From: Sulfurimonas sp. UBA6014
Lineage (GTDB): Bacteria > Campylobacterota > Campylobacteria > Campylobacterales > Sulfurimonadaceae
Direction of reading: 5' to 3'
NCBI GenBank assembly: GCA_002428085.1
Contig: DJAA01000058.1
Location: 1 to 33,098 of the forward strand
Length of the DNA: 33,098 bases
Made by a program: the position numbers and the translations under genes. Positions 1-7,497 of the stretch are shown here, piece by piece; the stretch's first letter is position 1, and each line of letters begins with the position of its first letter. The notes below the pieces were generated by a model. The model ran no database searches and was not told the origin of the DNA. It saw nothing but the letters and a program-made list of their open reading frames with translations.

Positions 1-1
1 C

Positions 2-466
2 TACTATTTTTCCAAATACAATCATGTTTGGGGTTGGGCGAGTTGGGCTAGTCGCTGGGAAAAATATAATGTAGAACTTAACACTATCCTAGATGCAAAA
101 TTCTTGGAAAATACTTTTGAAGATAAAAAAGCTTTTAAATATTGGGCAAAACAATTTCATGATATGAAAGCAAAAAAAATTGATACATGGGATTATCAAT
201 GGACTTTTTGCATGTGGAATAATGATGGTTTAGCAATACTTCCAAATGCAAATATGATTTCAAATATTGGCTTCGGAGTAGATGCTACACACACTGTTGG
301 TGAAAGTGAATATGCTGATATGCCAACTTTTGATATAGTGCTTACGAAGCATCCAATAGTAATTGTTAAAAATAAAGAGGCTGATGATTTTACATTTAAA
401 CACCATTTTGCTCTAAAGCCTTTCTTAGTAAGAGTTGTAAATAAGATGAAAAGAATTTTAAAATGA
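2..466 (+). CDS. HlpA-like nucleotide-diphospho-sugar transferase, C-terminal part
   Basis: Partial gene: the frame is open to the left edge, so only the last 154 residues are present and the N-terminal nucleotide-sugar-binding half lies outside the window. Two stretches are characteristic of the HlpA-like branch of GT-A-fold glycosyltransferases: FSKYNHVWGWASWASRW near the window start, and a later WDYQW...NMISNIGFG...DATHT segment. Family members are predicted to transfer sugars onto LPS, capsule or other surface glycans at the cytoplasmic face of the inner membrane; donor and acceptor cannot be read here. Its TGA overlaps the ATG of the methyltransferase (ATGA), and a GT4 glycosyltransferase follows, which supports a polysaccharide or glycan cluster. 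Family call is fairly sure, specificity unknown. Confidence 0.8.
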   Translation, partial: YYFSKYNHVWGWASWASRWEKYNVELNTILDAKFLENTFEDKKAFKYWAKQFHDMKAKKIDTWDYQWTFCMWNNDGLAILPNANMISNIGFGVDATHTVGESEYADMPTFDIVLTKHPIVIVKNKEADDFTFKHHFALKPFLVRVVNKMKRILK

Positions 467-1230
467 CCTGTAAAATATGCGCCAAACAAAGCAAACAAAT
501 ATTTTCGACAAAGATATTAAATAAATATGACATAAAGTACTATCACTGTGAGCACTGTGGTTTTATACAAACCGAAGAGCCATTTTGGCTTGAAGAGGCT
601 TATAGTGAATCCATCAATGTCTCAGATACTGGATACATGCAAAGAAACATCCATTTATCTCAAAAACTTACAATTTTATTAGCGCTATTTTTTGATAAAA
701 ATGGAAAGTTTTTGGATTATGCAGGAGGGTATGGAGTGCTTACGCGCGTCATGAGAGATATTGGTTTTGATTTTTATTGGGATGACAAATATACCACTAA
801 TCTTTTTGGTAGAGGTTTTGAACATCAAAGTATCAACAAATATGAAGCCGTGACTACATTTGAGAGTTTTGAGCATTTTGTAAATCCAACGGATGAAATA
901 GAGTCGCTGCTAAAAATCTCAAAAAATCTCATTTTCTCTACAGAGCTTCTGCCAAATCCCATTCCAAACCCGCAAGATTGGTGGTACTATGGACTAGACC
1001 ATGGGCAGCACATCTCTTTTTACAGTCAAAAAACATTTGAGTTTATCGCTAAAAAATACAATTTGAACTATGCTTATGGAGGCGGTTTACATCTTTTTAC
1101 AGAGAAAAAAATATCAAACTTTAAACTTAAAATTTTAAAATTGAGCAAATTTGGATTGCATAACCTTTTGCAAAAACAACTCAAAAGTAAAACTTGGGAA
1201 GATTATTTAAAAATGAGTGCGCGAAAATGA
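463..1230 (+). CDS. Class I SAM-dependent methyltransferase with Cys-rich N-terminus
   Basis: 255 residues. The SAM-binding motif I is FLDYAGGYGVLTR, about residues 83-95, followed by a Rossmann-like domain of the Methyltransf_23 kind with an ESFEHF segment where class I enzymes carry the strand-4 motif. Before it lie two CxxC pairs (C3/C6 and C29/C32), which look like a small zinc-binding knuckle; this arrangement is common in methyltransferases of sugar and O-antigen clusters. ATGA overlap at both ends with glycosyltransferase genes shows translational coupling and suggests it methylates a glycan or a sugar precursor. Sugar C- or O-methylation is inference; the substrate is not visible. Confidence 0.8.
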   Translation: MTCKICAKQSKQIFSTKILNKYDIKYYHCEHCGFIQTEEPFWLEEAYSESINVSDTGYMQRNIHLSQKLTILLALFFDKNGKFLDYAGGYGVLTRVMRDIGFDFYWDDKYTTNLFGRGFEHQSINKYEAVTTFESFEHFVNPTDEIESLLKISKNLIFSTELLPNPIPNPQDWWYYGLDHGQHISFYSQKTFEFIAKKYNLNYAYGGGLHLFTEKKISNFKLKILKLSKFGLHNLLQKQLKSKTWEDYLKMSARK

Positions 1231-2366
1231 AAATCCTCTACGACCATCAAATATTTACAGCACAAAAGTACGGGGGAATATCGAGGTATTTTTATGAGCT
1301 TGTTCATGAGTTTGACACTGCGCATGAGGTGCAATGCGAGATACCTTTGCTAGTCTCGAACAACCATTATTTAGCTGAGAAAAAATTTGCTAACTATATA
1401 GATTTGTTCCCCAATAAAGAGTTTCGCGGCAAGCAAAGAATTTTTAATCTTCTCAATAAACCTTACTCCATTTTAAAGCTAAAACAGCAAAATTTTGATG
1501 TTTTTCATCCTACATATTATGACCCGTATTTTTTAAAATATCTTGGCGACAAGCCATTTGTTTTGACCGTATATGACATGATCCATGAGAAATTTAGTGA
1601 GATGTTTTCCTCCGCTGATAAAACAAGTGAACATAAAAGATTACTTGTGGAAAAAGCTTCTAAAATCATAGTCATATCGCAAAGTACCAAAAAAGATTTG
1701 ATAGAACTATTTGGGACAGATGAATCAAAAATCGAAGTAGTGTATCTTGGCAACTCTATGTTTCCCAATTCAAATACCAACCTCAGTTTTGAGATACCAA
1801 AGAAATACCTACTTTTTGTAGGTTCACGAGGCGGATACAAAAACTTTGAAAAATGTATAAAAAGTGTCGCAAGGAACCTAAAACAAGAGAGAGAACTTTT
1901 TGTTGTCTGTGCAGGTGGTGGAAAGTTTATGAGCGCTGAGATGCAACTTTTTTCAGACTTGGGCATTGCAAAACAAGTTGTGCAACATAGCTTGGACGAT
2001 GAGAATTTAGCTTATTTTTATAAAAATGCTTTAGCTTTTATTTTCCCATCCCTCTATGAAGGATTTGGTATTCCTGTTTTAGAATCTTTCGCATGCGGCT
2101 GCCCGCTTCTTTGCAGTAATGTAAGCTCTTTGCCAGAAATAGCACAAGATGGCGCTTGTTATTTTGACCCATACAGCAAAGAGTCTATAAAAAATGCCTT
2201 TTTAAAAGTTTTAGAAGATACTGAGCTAAGGAAAGATTTGACAAATAAAGGATACCAACAATTAAAAAAATTTTCTTGGGCACAAACAGCAGAAGAAACA
2301 AAAAAAATCTATCAAAGCGTGTTGACACTAAAACAGCACGAAAAGCCTCTTGTCACCCTAGCGTAA
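1227..2366 (+). CDS. Glycosyltransferase family 4 (GT-B fold)
   Basis: 379 residues. A glycine-rich donor loop near the N-terminus (YGGISRYF) and the C-terminal EX7E motif EGFGIPVLE, followed by a Cys/Gly-rich CGCP segment and SSLPEI, are classic for retaining GT4 enzymes that use nucleotide-activated sugars. The ATG at 1227 overlaps the TGA of the methyltransferase; a TTG 33 bases upstream in frame would lie wholly inside the previous gene and adds nothing conserved. It would act at the cytoplasmic face of the membrane in surface-glycan assembly with the two upstream genes. Last gene of this group: a 90-base gap follows before an unrelated lipoprotein gene. Donor and acceptor cannot be assigned. 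Confidence 0.9.
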   Translation: MKILYDHQIFTAQKYGGISRYFYELVHEFDTAHEVQCEIPLLVSNNHYLAEKKFANYIDLFPNKEFRGKQRIFNLLNKPYSILKLKQQNFDVFHPTYYDPYFLKYLGDKPFVLTVYDMIHEKFSEMFSSADKTSEHKRLLVEKASKIIVISQSTKKDLIELFGTDESKIEVVYLGNSMFPNSNTNLSFEIPKKYLLFVGSRGGYKNFEKCIKSVARNLKQERELFVVCAGGGKFMSAEMQLFSDLGIAKQVVQHSLDDENLAYFYKNALAFIFPSLYEGFGIPVLESFACGCPLLCSNVSSLPEIAQDGACYFDPYSKESIKNAFLKVLEDTELRKDLTNKGYQQLKKFSWAQTAEETKKIYQSVLTLKQHEKPLVTLA

Positions 2367-2456
2367 CCATTTCGTCCCTACTTGGTAATATTTCTGCTTC
2401 ATTTTCGTAATGCTTCTTTAGTAAAGTTCCGTAACTATTTAAAAAAGGATAACTCG

Positions 2457-4325
2457 ATGAAAATGAAATGGATCTCTCTTGCTGCTGTTGTAGCTTTAGG
2501 TTTAGGTTTTGTAGGCTGTGGTAATGATGATGAGGCTGTGGTAGTAACAGAGCCAGTTACTGCAACTGCAGTAGAATTTATTGGTATGGATGCTCCATCA
2601 AATGTCGCTGACATGAGTAGATCATTTTCTACTGCAAAAGCTCGTGTTTACACAAGTGCAACTGAGTACACTGACTATCCTCTTGAATATACAACACTTT
2701 TTGGTGTTAAAGATAAAGTAGGGACAAACCCTTACGCTGCTGGTCAACTCTACAACTACAAAATGCAACCGCTTATGGATGTAAATGGTGCTCCAGTTAT
2801 CGCTGAGGCTCCAGATGCTAACTCACTTTTAAATGTTGATGGAAAACTTTTTTTGGTTTCTCACTTAGAGTATGACTCGATTCTTGCTGATGGTTCAGAC
2901 GCTACTTCAAGAATGCCAATGAATATGATTCTTACAAACATAGAACAAGGAACAGACGGTAAACTTAAAGCAGTAGATCAAAAAGCTATCGACCATTCAA
3001 GTGTTGAGGGCGGATGGATTTTTTGTTTTGGTTCACAAACTCCATGGAATACACACTTAGGTGGAGAAGAGGATTATGACCTTTACTTTACAGAGGCTAG
3101 TGGTGCCGCTGCTTCTACAGCTGCTGCAGGTCTTAATGCTATGACTGAACTTTACTGGGATAACACAAAAACTGCAAACCCTTACCACTATGGATACAAC
3201 CAAGAAGTTGAAGTCAAAGCTGATGGTTCATACGTTCTTAACAAGCGTTACGCAATGGGTAAAGGGACTTGGGAAATGGCTAAAGTATTTGGCGATGGCA
3301 AAACTGCACTTTACGGTGATGATGGCACCAATGTATTTTTACTTATGTTCGTAGGTGACAATGCAAATGACCTCTCTTCAGGAACACTTTACGCTTCAAA
3401 ATTCACACAAACAAATGCTGCAGGAAGTGCTACAGCTGCGGGAACTATGAGCTGGATTAAACTAGGTCATGCAACTGAGAGCGAAGTAAAAGCACTTGCT
3501 GACACAACAACATTTGGTGAGATTTTTGACTACTTAACACCTACGGCAGTTGCAGCTGGTGCTGATACAACTGGTTATACAATCATCAAAGCAGGACACA
3601 CTGGCAAAGAGTATTTAAAACTAAAAGCTGGTATGGAAAAAGCGGCTGCGTTTCTTGAACCACGCCGTTATGCTGCTATGTTAGGCGGAACAACTGAGTG
3701 GAACAAAATGGAAGGTATGGCAATTGATGAAAAAAATAAAAAAGCATATATGGCTATCAGTACCCAAGATAAGGGAATGTTAACAGACGCTACTTTTGGA
3801 ACTGACCATATTCAAGTTGCAAAAAACAACTGTGGTGCTACTTATGAAATCACACTTGCTAGTGGACAAACAGATACAGCTGGTAATCCTATCAACTCTG
3901 CATACGTAGGAACAAGCCTTATGGCTCCAACGGGCTTAATAGGTGAGCAAATCGCAACAGATGCGGTTGGAAATACTTGTAACCCTAACAAAATCGCTAA
4001 TACTGACAACATCGCTTTCTCTGAAAAAATGAGAACGTTATTTGTTGGTGAAGATAGTGGAACTCACGTAAATAACTTCGTATGGGCGTATAATGTTGAC
4101 TCTCATAAACTCTCAAGAATCGCTTCTGTAACAGCAGGTGGTGAGTCTACAGGTCTTCAAGTAGTTGATAACATGAATGGTCACTCATACATCATGAGTA
4201 ACTCACAACACCATGCGGACTTTATCAGCACAACTCCAGCTGACCTTAAAGCTACTCTTGGCGCTCAAATCGATAAATTCAATGCTAACTTCGGTTACAT
4301 TGGTGGAATGCCAGGTCTTAAATAA
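2457..4325 (+). CDS. PhoX/DUF839-type lipoprotein (putative phosphatase)
   Basis: 622 residues. Start chosen at 2457 because AAGGA precedes it and translation begins with a lipoprotein signal peptide: a charged start, a hydrophobic run, then GFVGC with Cys21 as probable lipidated residue. The body matches the PhoX/DUF839 layout: TPWNTHLGGEEDYD near residues 195-208, FLEPRRY...EGMAIDE near 400-425, and LFVGEDSGTH in the last third; PhoX uses such acidic residues to bind Ca and Fe in a beta-propeller phosphatase. Known PhoX enzymes are usually Tat substrates, but no twin-Arg is present, so this copy appears Sec/Lsp-exported. Activity on phosphate esters is inferred. A hairpin terminator follows directly, so it seems to be its own transcription unit. 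Confidence 0.75.
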   Translation: MKMKWISLAAVVALGLGFVGCGNDDEAVVVTEPVTATAVEFIGMDAPSNVADMSRSFSTAKARVYTSATEYTDYPLEYTTLFGVKDKVGTNPYAAGQLYNYKMQPLMDVNGAPVIAEAPDANSLLNVDGKLFLVSHLEYDSILADGSDATSRMPMNMILTNIEQGTDGKLKAVDQKAIDHSSVEGGWIFCFGSQTPWNTHLGGEEDYDLYFTEASGAAASTAAAGLNAMTELYWDNTKTANPYHYGYNQEVEVKADGSYVLNKRYAMGKGTWEMAKVFGDGKTALYGDDGTNVFLLMFVGDNANDLSSGTLYASKFTQTNAAGSATAAGTMSWIKLGHATESEVKALADTTTFGEIFDYLTPTAVAAGADTTGYTIIKAGHTGKEYLKLKAGMEKAAAFLEPRRYAAMLGGTTEWNKMEGMAIDEKNKKAYMAISTQDKGMLTDATFGTDHIQVAKNNCGATYEITLASGQTDTAGNPINSAYVGTSLMAPTGLIGEQIATDAVGNTCNPNKIANTDNIAFSEKMRTLFVGEDSGTHVNNFVWAYNVDSHKLSRIASVTAGGESTGLQVVDNMNGHSYIMSNSQHHADFISTTPADLKATLGAQIDKFNANFGYIGGMPGLK

Positions 4326-4353
4326 TTTTTAAGAGGTGAAAGCCTCTTAAAAA
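4326..4353 (+). terminator. Hairpin terminator after the PhoX-like gene
   Basis: Perfect 11-base inverted repeat, TTTTTAAGAGG and CCTCTTAAAAA, with the 6-base loop TGAAAG, starting right after the stop codon and followed by CACTTTTT. The AT ends make it potentially bidirectional. Confidence 0.75.
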
Positions 4354-4370
4354 TCACTTTTTATGTCCTA

Positions 4371-4461
4371 GACCTCTTCTGCAACCCTCCTTAGATTGCT
4401 TTATCATGACCGTCATTACGAATAAAGTGAAGCAATCTCAAACAAGGTTGTAAAAGAGGTC
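4371..4461. repeat. 91-bp imperfect palindromic element, copy 1 of a dispersed repeat
   Basis: Nested inverted repeats: GACCTCTT (4371-4378) with AAGAGGTC (4454-4461), CAACC (4382-4386) with GGTTG (4446-4450), and AGATTGCTT (4393-4401) with AAGCAATCT (4430-4438). The centre holds the palindrome ATGACCGTCAT. The segment 4412-4439 matches 20 of 28 bases of 29531-29558 after murB, including GTCAT...CGA...GCAATCTC, a core I remember from intergenic palindromes in many bacterial genomes. No open frame and no clear target-site duplication. It could be a MITE or REP-like element or a structured RNA end. Confidence 0.65.
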
Positions 4462-4507
4462 AAATACATTCACAATCCACCTACAAAAATTAAAATCAGG
4501 AAAATCC

Positions 4508-6514
4508 ATGAAAAAATACTCCCTCACTTTTTTACTTTTACTTTTTTTAAGCGGATTGATTATTATCGGCTGTAACTCCAACGAGAGCACGCAAGAGAGT
4601 GTTTTGGATGACACAAACGACACAACGCAAGTCGCATCCACACCCGCTCCTATGGTAGCGCTTCCAACAAGTCGAACCCTCTTTGCCAACCCTTACGCAA
4701 ACATCCCTGCACAGTGCTATATCGAGACCTCTTTTGGCACCCAAAACGCTTGTCTTTTTTGCCACTCAAATGCCGCGGCAAAACAAAATCTTGGAAGCAC
4801 TTTAGCACAAGCAGGGTTTGATGATACCATCGGAAACCTTCAGCTTGAGTACTCTTTTGGAGCGGCAGACAGATTTAGCGTCTCTCCAAATATCAACCCA
4901 TGGGAGAACACCATCACCCCGCACAAACTTGATGAAGCCTTTGCACAACTTGGGATAAATGCCGATGCGTGGGATATGCAAAGCTACATCAAAAGTGACA
5001 ACTGGCAAGCGGCTTACAACAAAAAAAGAGGCAGCGCCAAAGTAAGTGACAGCGGCATAAAAGATGATGCGTTTCGTCTCTTTCCTGCACTTAACCCTGC
5101 TGCACTTCCAGCCGACGAGGATGGTTTTGTCCGAACAACAAACGTAGCCGAAGCACTCTTTAACGACGCTAAAGGTGCCAACACTGGATGGAGAGCGGTA
5201 AATTTCATGCCTTATGGGATTTTTACTCCACACACGGGAAGTGTAAGCGGTATTTATATCCGTCTTGATGCCAAATTTATGCAAGAGTCCAATGGTACTT
5301 TTAGTCTTGATATTTATAAGCAAAACTTAGAGCTTTTAGAACAAGCCATCCAAGACAGAATCCAAAACGCCGCAACGCACTATGTCGGCAAGGCAAGTGA
5401 CGTGCCGCTATACAGAGGACTTTTCCCTCTCAAAACTGAGTTTGCGCACCCGCTTCATTATGTCGATGTCGATGCAGATGGAGTGAGTTCAAAGTTTCCT
5501 GGAAGCCGCGCAGCGCATGTCAAAGAGATTCGCTACATGGTCAAATGGTTTATGCACTATACAAACGAGCCTGTTACAAAAGAGGAAAATGCACCCCTTT
5601 ACTACAACGAAAACGAAACATGGATAGATAACGGTGCGGGTTGGTGGATGAGTGCATTTATAGAGGACGCAAACGGCTCACTACGAGGGCAAAAACCTGA
5701 AGAGCTTATGCAGTGTGTAGGATGCCACAGTTCAAAATACAGCTTTGAACCAGCACAATTTACCTCAGGAACGGGCAATACTATCGACACTGTCTGGTCA
5801 TTTTCACGCAAATTTGCAGGCGATTTGGGTTGGAGAGAGATGGACTACTTGGGCTACAAAAGAGATGCAGAGGCGAGTGCAACTCAAACAGCAGGAGAGG
5901 CACATAGAGGCGACCCACTCAACCGTGATGCAGGCATAGGAGAGTATAGAAAGTTTTTAAATCATGTCGTAGGAGCCTCACTCTATGGAGATATGCCAAA
6001 GTCTATGGAAGCGTATCTCATGAGTGTTATCACCAAAGCAAATGGCTACAGTGATAATTTTCCTCTTCTTGTATTTGAAAATGTCACGCAGTTAAAAGCG
6101 ATTCAAGAGAAGCGCTTTGCCCTCATGAGAGAGTTTACGGCAAGTAAAAACTATCTCACAGCAGATGGCTTCTTGCAAGCTCCACTCCTCTATCCAACCC
6201 TTGAAGAGTCACTCAAAGGGGCGAAAGGGTATAGAAAAGTTGTCGCAACGCAACGTTATACAAAAGGGAAAGATTATTTTGGCGAAACTATTTTTACTTA
6301 CAAATATACTCGCGACGCCAACACAAGTTTTACCCATATCGATGGCACGCCTTACACATTTGGCGAGACGATTATCGATAGACCTTACCGCACAGATGAG
6401 ACAATTTTTTGGGGCGTTGGCAATGTACCAACACTTATAGATGAAAATGGGAACAATTACGACCCCGAATATCTCCCGATTTTTACCTATCCACAAAGAT
6501 TTGAGTCAAAATAA
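4508..6514 (+). CDS. Di-haem c-type cytochrome lipoprotein of unknown function
   Basis: 668 residues. Lipoprotein signal peptide with lipobox IIGC and Cys22 as lipidation site, then a low-complexity Ser/Thr/Asp linker to about residue 55. Two CXXCH haem-attachment motifs are widely spaced: CLFCH at 82-86 and CVGCH at 403-407. I recognise no named family for the rest, which is rich in aromatic residues. It should be exported by Sec, lipidated and receive two covalent haems in the periplasm, and could act as a redox enzyme or electron carrier at a membrane surface. Three D/E-X-N-X-S/T sequons (E260, D387, D603) are potential PglB-type glycosylation sites. AGGA precedes the ATG. Its stop codon abuts the stop codon of the convergent T2SS operon. 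Cytochrome call is firm; function is unknown. Confidence 0.8.
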   Translation: MKKYSLTFLLLLFLSGLIIIGCNSNESTQESVLDDTNDTTQVASTPAPMVALPTSRTLFANPYANIPAQCYIETSFGTQNACLFCHSNAAAKQNLGSTLAQAGFDDTIGNLQLEYSFGAADRFSVSPNINPWENTITPHKLDEAFAQLGINADAWDMQSYIKSDNWQAAYNKKRGSAKVSDSGIKDDAFRLFPALNPAALPADEDGFVRTTNVAEALFNDAKGANTGWRAVNFMPYGIFTPHTGSVSGIYIRLDAKFMQESNGTFSLDIYKQNLELLEQAIQDRIQNAATHYVGKASDVPLYRGLFPLKTEFAHPLHYVDVDADGVSSKFPGSRAAHVKEIRYMVKWFMHYTNEPVTKEENAPLYYNENETWIDNGAGWWMSAFIEDANGSLRGQKPEELMQCVGCHSSKYSFEPAQFTSGTGNTIDTVWSFSRKFAGDLGWREMDYLGYKRDAEASATQTAGEAHRGDPLNRDAGIGEYRKFLNHVVGASLYGDMPKSMEAYLMSVITKANGYSDNFPLLVFENVTQLKAIQEKRFALMREFTASKNYLTADGFLQAPLLYPTLEESLKGAKGYRKVVATQRYTKGKDYFGETIFTYKYTRDANTSFTHIDGTPYTFGETIIDRPYRTDETIFWGVGNVPTLIDENGNNYDPEYLPIFTYPQRFESK

Positions 6515-7063
6515 TTATGGTAGCGTAGAATTTGGTGTATTTAAAAGTTTCACTTTAAAAAAGATAGGCTCATTTTCTTTGAGATGAAGATGAAGCAGAT
6601 AGAGCTCTATAGGGCTTTGTTCTGATTTGGATTGCGCTTTTGGCTGAGATTTGTAGAGACGAAAAATCTTGGCTTCTCCTAGGAGATCAACACTAAATTG
6701 ACTCTCAGCAGGTATTGGGTAGGAGAGCTCTTTAAGGGATTCGAGTCTATAGAGCTTTTTATTTTTAATAAAATAGGTCACATAAGGGTCGTAGCGCTTA
6801 TGCAAAGAGTTTGAAGTTTGCATCACTACCACATCCTCTTTAGGGCTTTGGTTTTGGATTTTAAGTGAAGATGCCAAAGAGAGGTCTAAAAAAAGAACTT
6901 TTTTGAGAAGCTCTTGGGTCTGAATACGCTCTGCTTCTTGCTTGTAAAAAGCGTTGGAGTGGTTGAGGGAAGCGTAACTTTTGTAGAGAAAAATCATCAC
7001 CACCGATAAAATACTAATCGAGATAAGCACCTCAATAAGGGTAAATCCTCTTCTCATTCTCAT
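6515..7063 (-). CDS. T2SS minor pseudopilin, GspJ-like
   Basis: 182 residues. Type IV pilin-like N-terminus: a short basic leader, the prepilin peptidase site after Gly6 (RRG/FTLIEV) with Glu at +5, then a hydrophobic helix to about residue 27. The rest is a variable globular domain. Last gene of the type II secretion operon; its ATG overlaps the stop of the upstream pseudopilin (ATGA). By position and length it fits GspJ, part of the tip complex of the periplasmic pseudopilus together with GspI and GspK, but the J/I assignment rests on order and size and not on a diagnostic motif. No spacer separates its stop from that of the convergent cytochrome gene. Confidence 0.8.
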   Translation of the reverse strand: MRMRRGFTLIEVLISISILSVVMIFLYKSYASLNHSNAFYKQEAERIQTQELLKKVLFLDLSLASSLKIQNQSPKEDVVVMQTSNSLHKRYDPYVTYFIKNKKLYRLESLKELSYPIPAESQFSVDLLGEAKIFRLYKSQPKAQSKSEQSPIELYLLHLHLKENEPIFFKVKLLNTPNSTLP

Positions 7064-7497
7064 GGCTCTATCCTAAGGCGAAGTACCCCAACAGATGCCT
7101 CTTGTGTCCTTAAAATAGTTTTGCCTATCTCAAAAACCATCCCTGAAGTGCCAATTACTTTTCCCTCTGCATTTTTTTGCTCTCGCATATCTACCTGCTG
7201 AAGTGTTTGGTAAATTATCTCTGCTTTGATGCTGCTGAGCTCTTTTTTAAAGTCACCCTCAAGTCTAAAATCTTTTGCGAGCATATCAAGCGTTATCGCT
7301 TTTGACTCCAAACCGTAGTCAGAGTTGAAAAAAACAAGGGTCGAATATTGGTTGATTTTTTGCTGTTTTGGAAGTTGTGAGAAGATATACGTATTGTTTG
7401 CAAAAAGCTCTAAGAGTGCCATGATGACAACAGAGATTATCATAACAGCCACCATCACCTCAAGGAGGGTGAAGGCGCTTCTTGCGCGTTTATGCAT
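7060..7497 (-). CDS. T2SS minor pseudopilin, GspI-like
   Basis: 145 residues. N-terminal class III signal: basic leader, then RSA/FTLLEV with Glu at +5 and a hydrophobic helix. The residue before the cleavage site is Ala8, not the usual Gly. The small globular domain has no recognisable motif. It lies between gspE (8-base overlap) and the GspJ-like gene (4-base overlap), so it is translated with them. Small size and position suggest GspI, which nucleates the tip complex with J and K; an H-like role is also possible. Confidence 0.78.
   Translation of the reverse strand: MHKRARSAFTLLEVMVAVMIISVVIMALLELFANNTYIFSQLPKQQKINQYSTLVFFNSDYGLESKAITLDMLAKDFRLEGDFKKELSSIKAEIIYQTLQQVDMREQKNAEGKVIGTSGMVFEIGKTILRTQEASVGVLRLRIEP

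Noticed and set aside
2382..2456. In-frame N-terminal extension of the PhoX-like gene starting at 2382
   Set aside because: It would bury the lipoprotein signal peptide 25 residues into the chain and has no good ribosome site, whereas 2457 has AAGGA and a normal signal.
4802..5323. 173-codon open frame on the minus strand opposite the cytochrome gene
   Set aside because: It is antisense to a gene with two haem motifs and a signal peptide; its translation has no recognisable domain.
4508..6514. Resemblance to rubber oxygenase RoxA (di-haem, similar length)
   Set aside because: Only the length and the count of two CXXCH motifs agree; motif positions differ and I see no shared active-site sequence.
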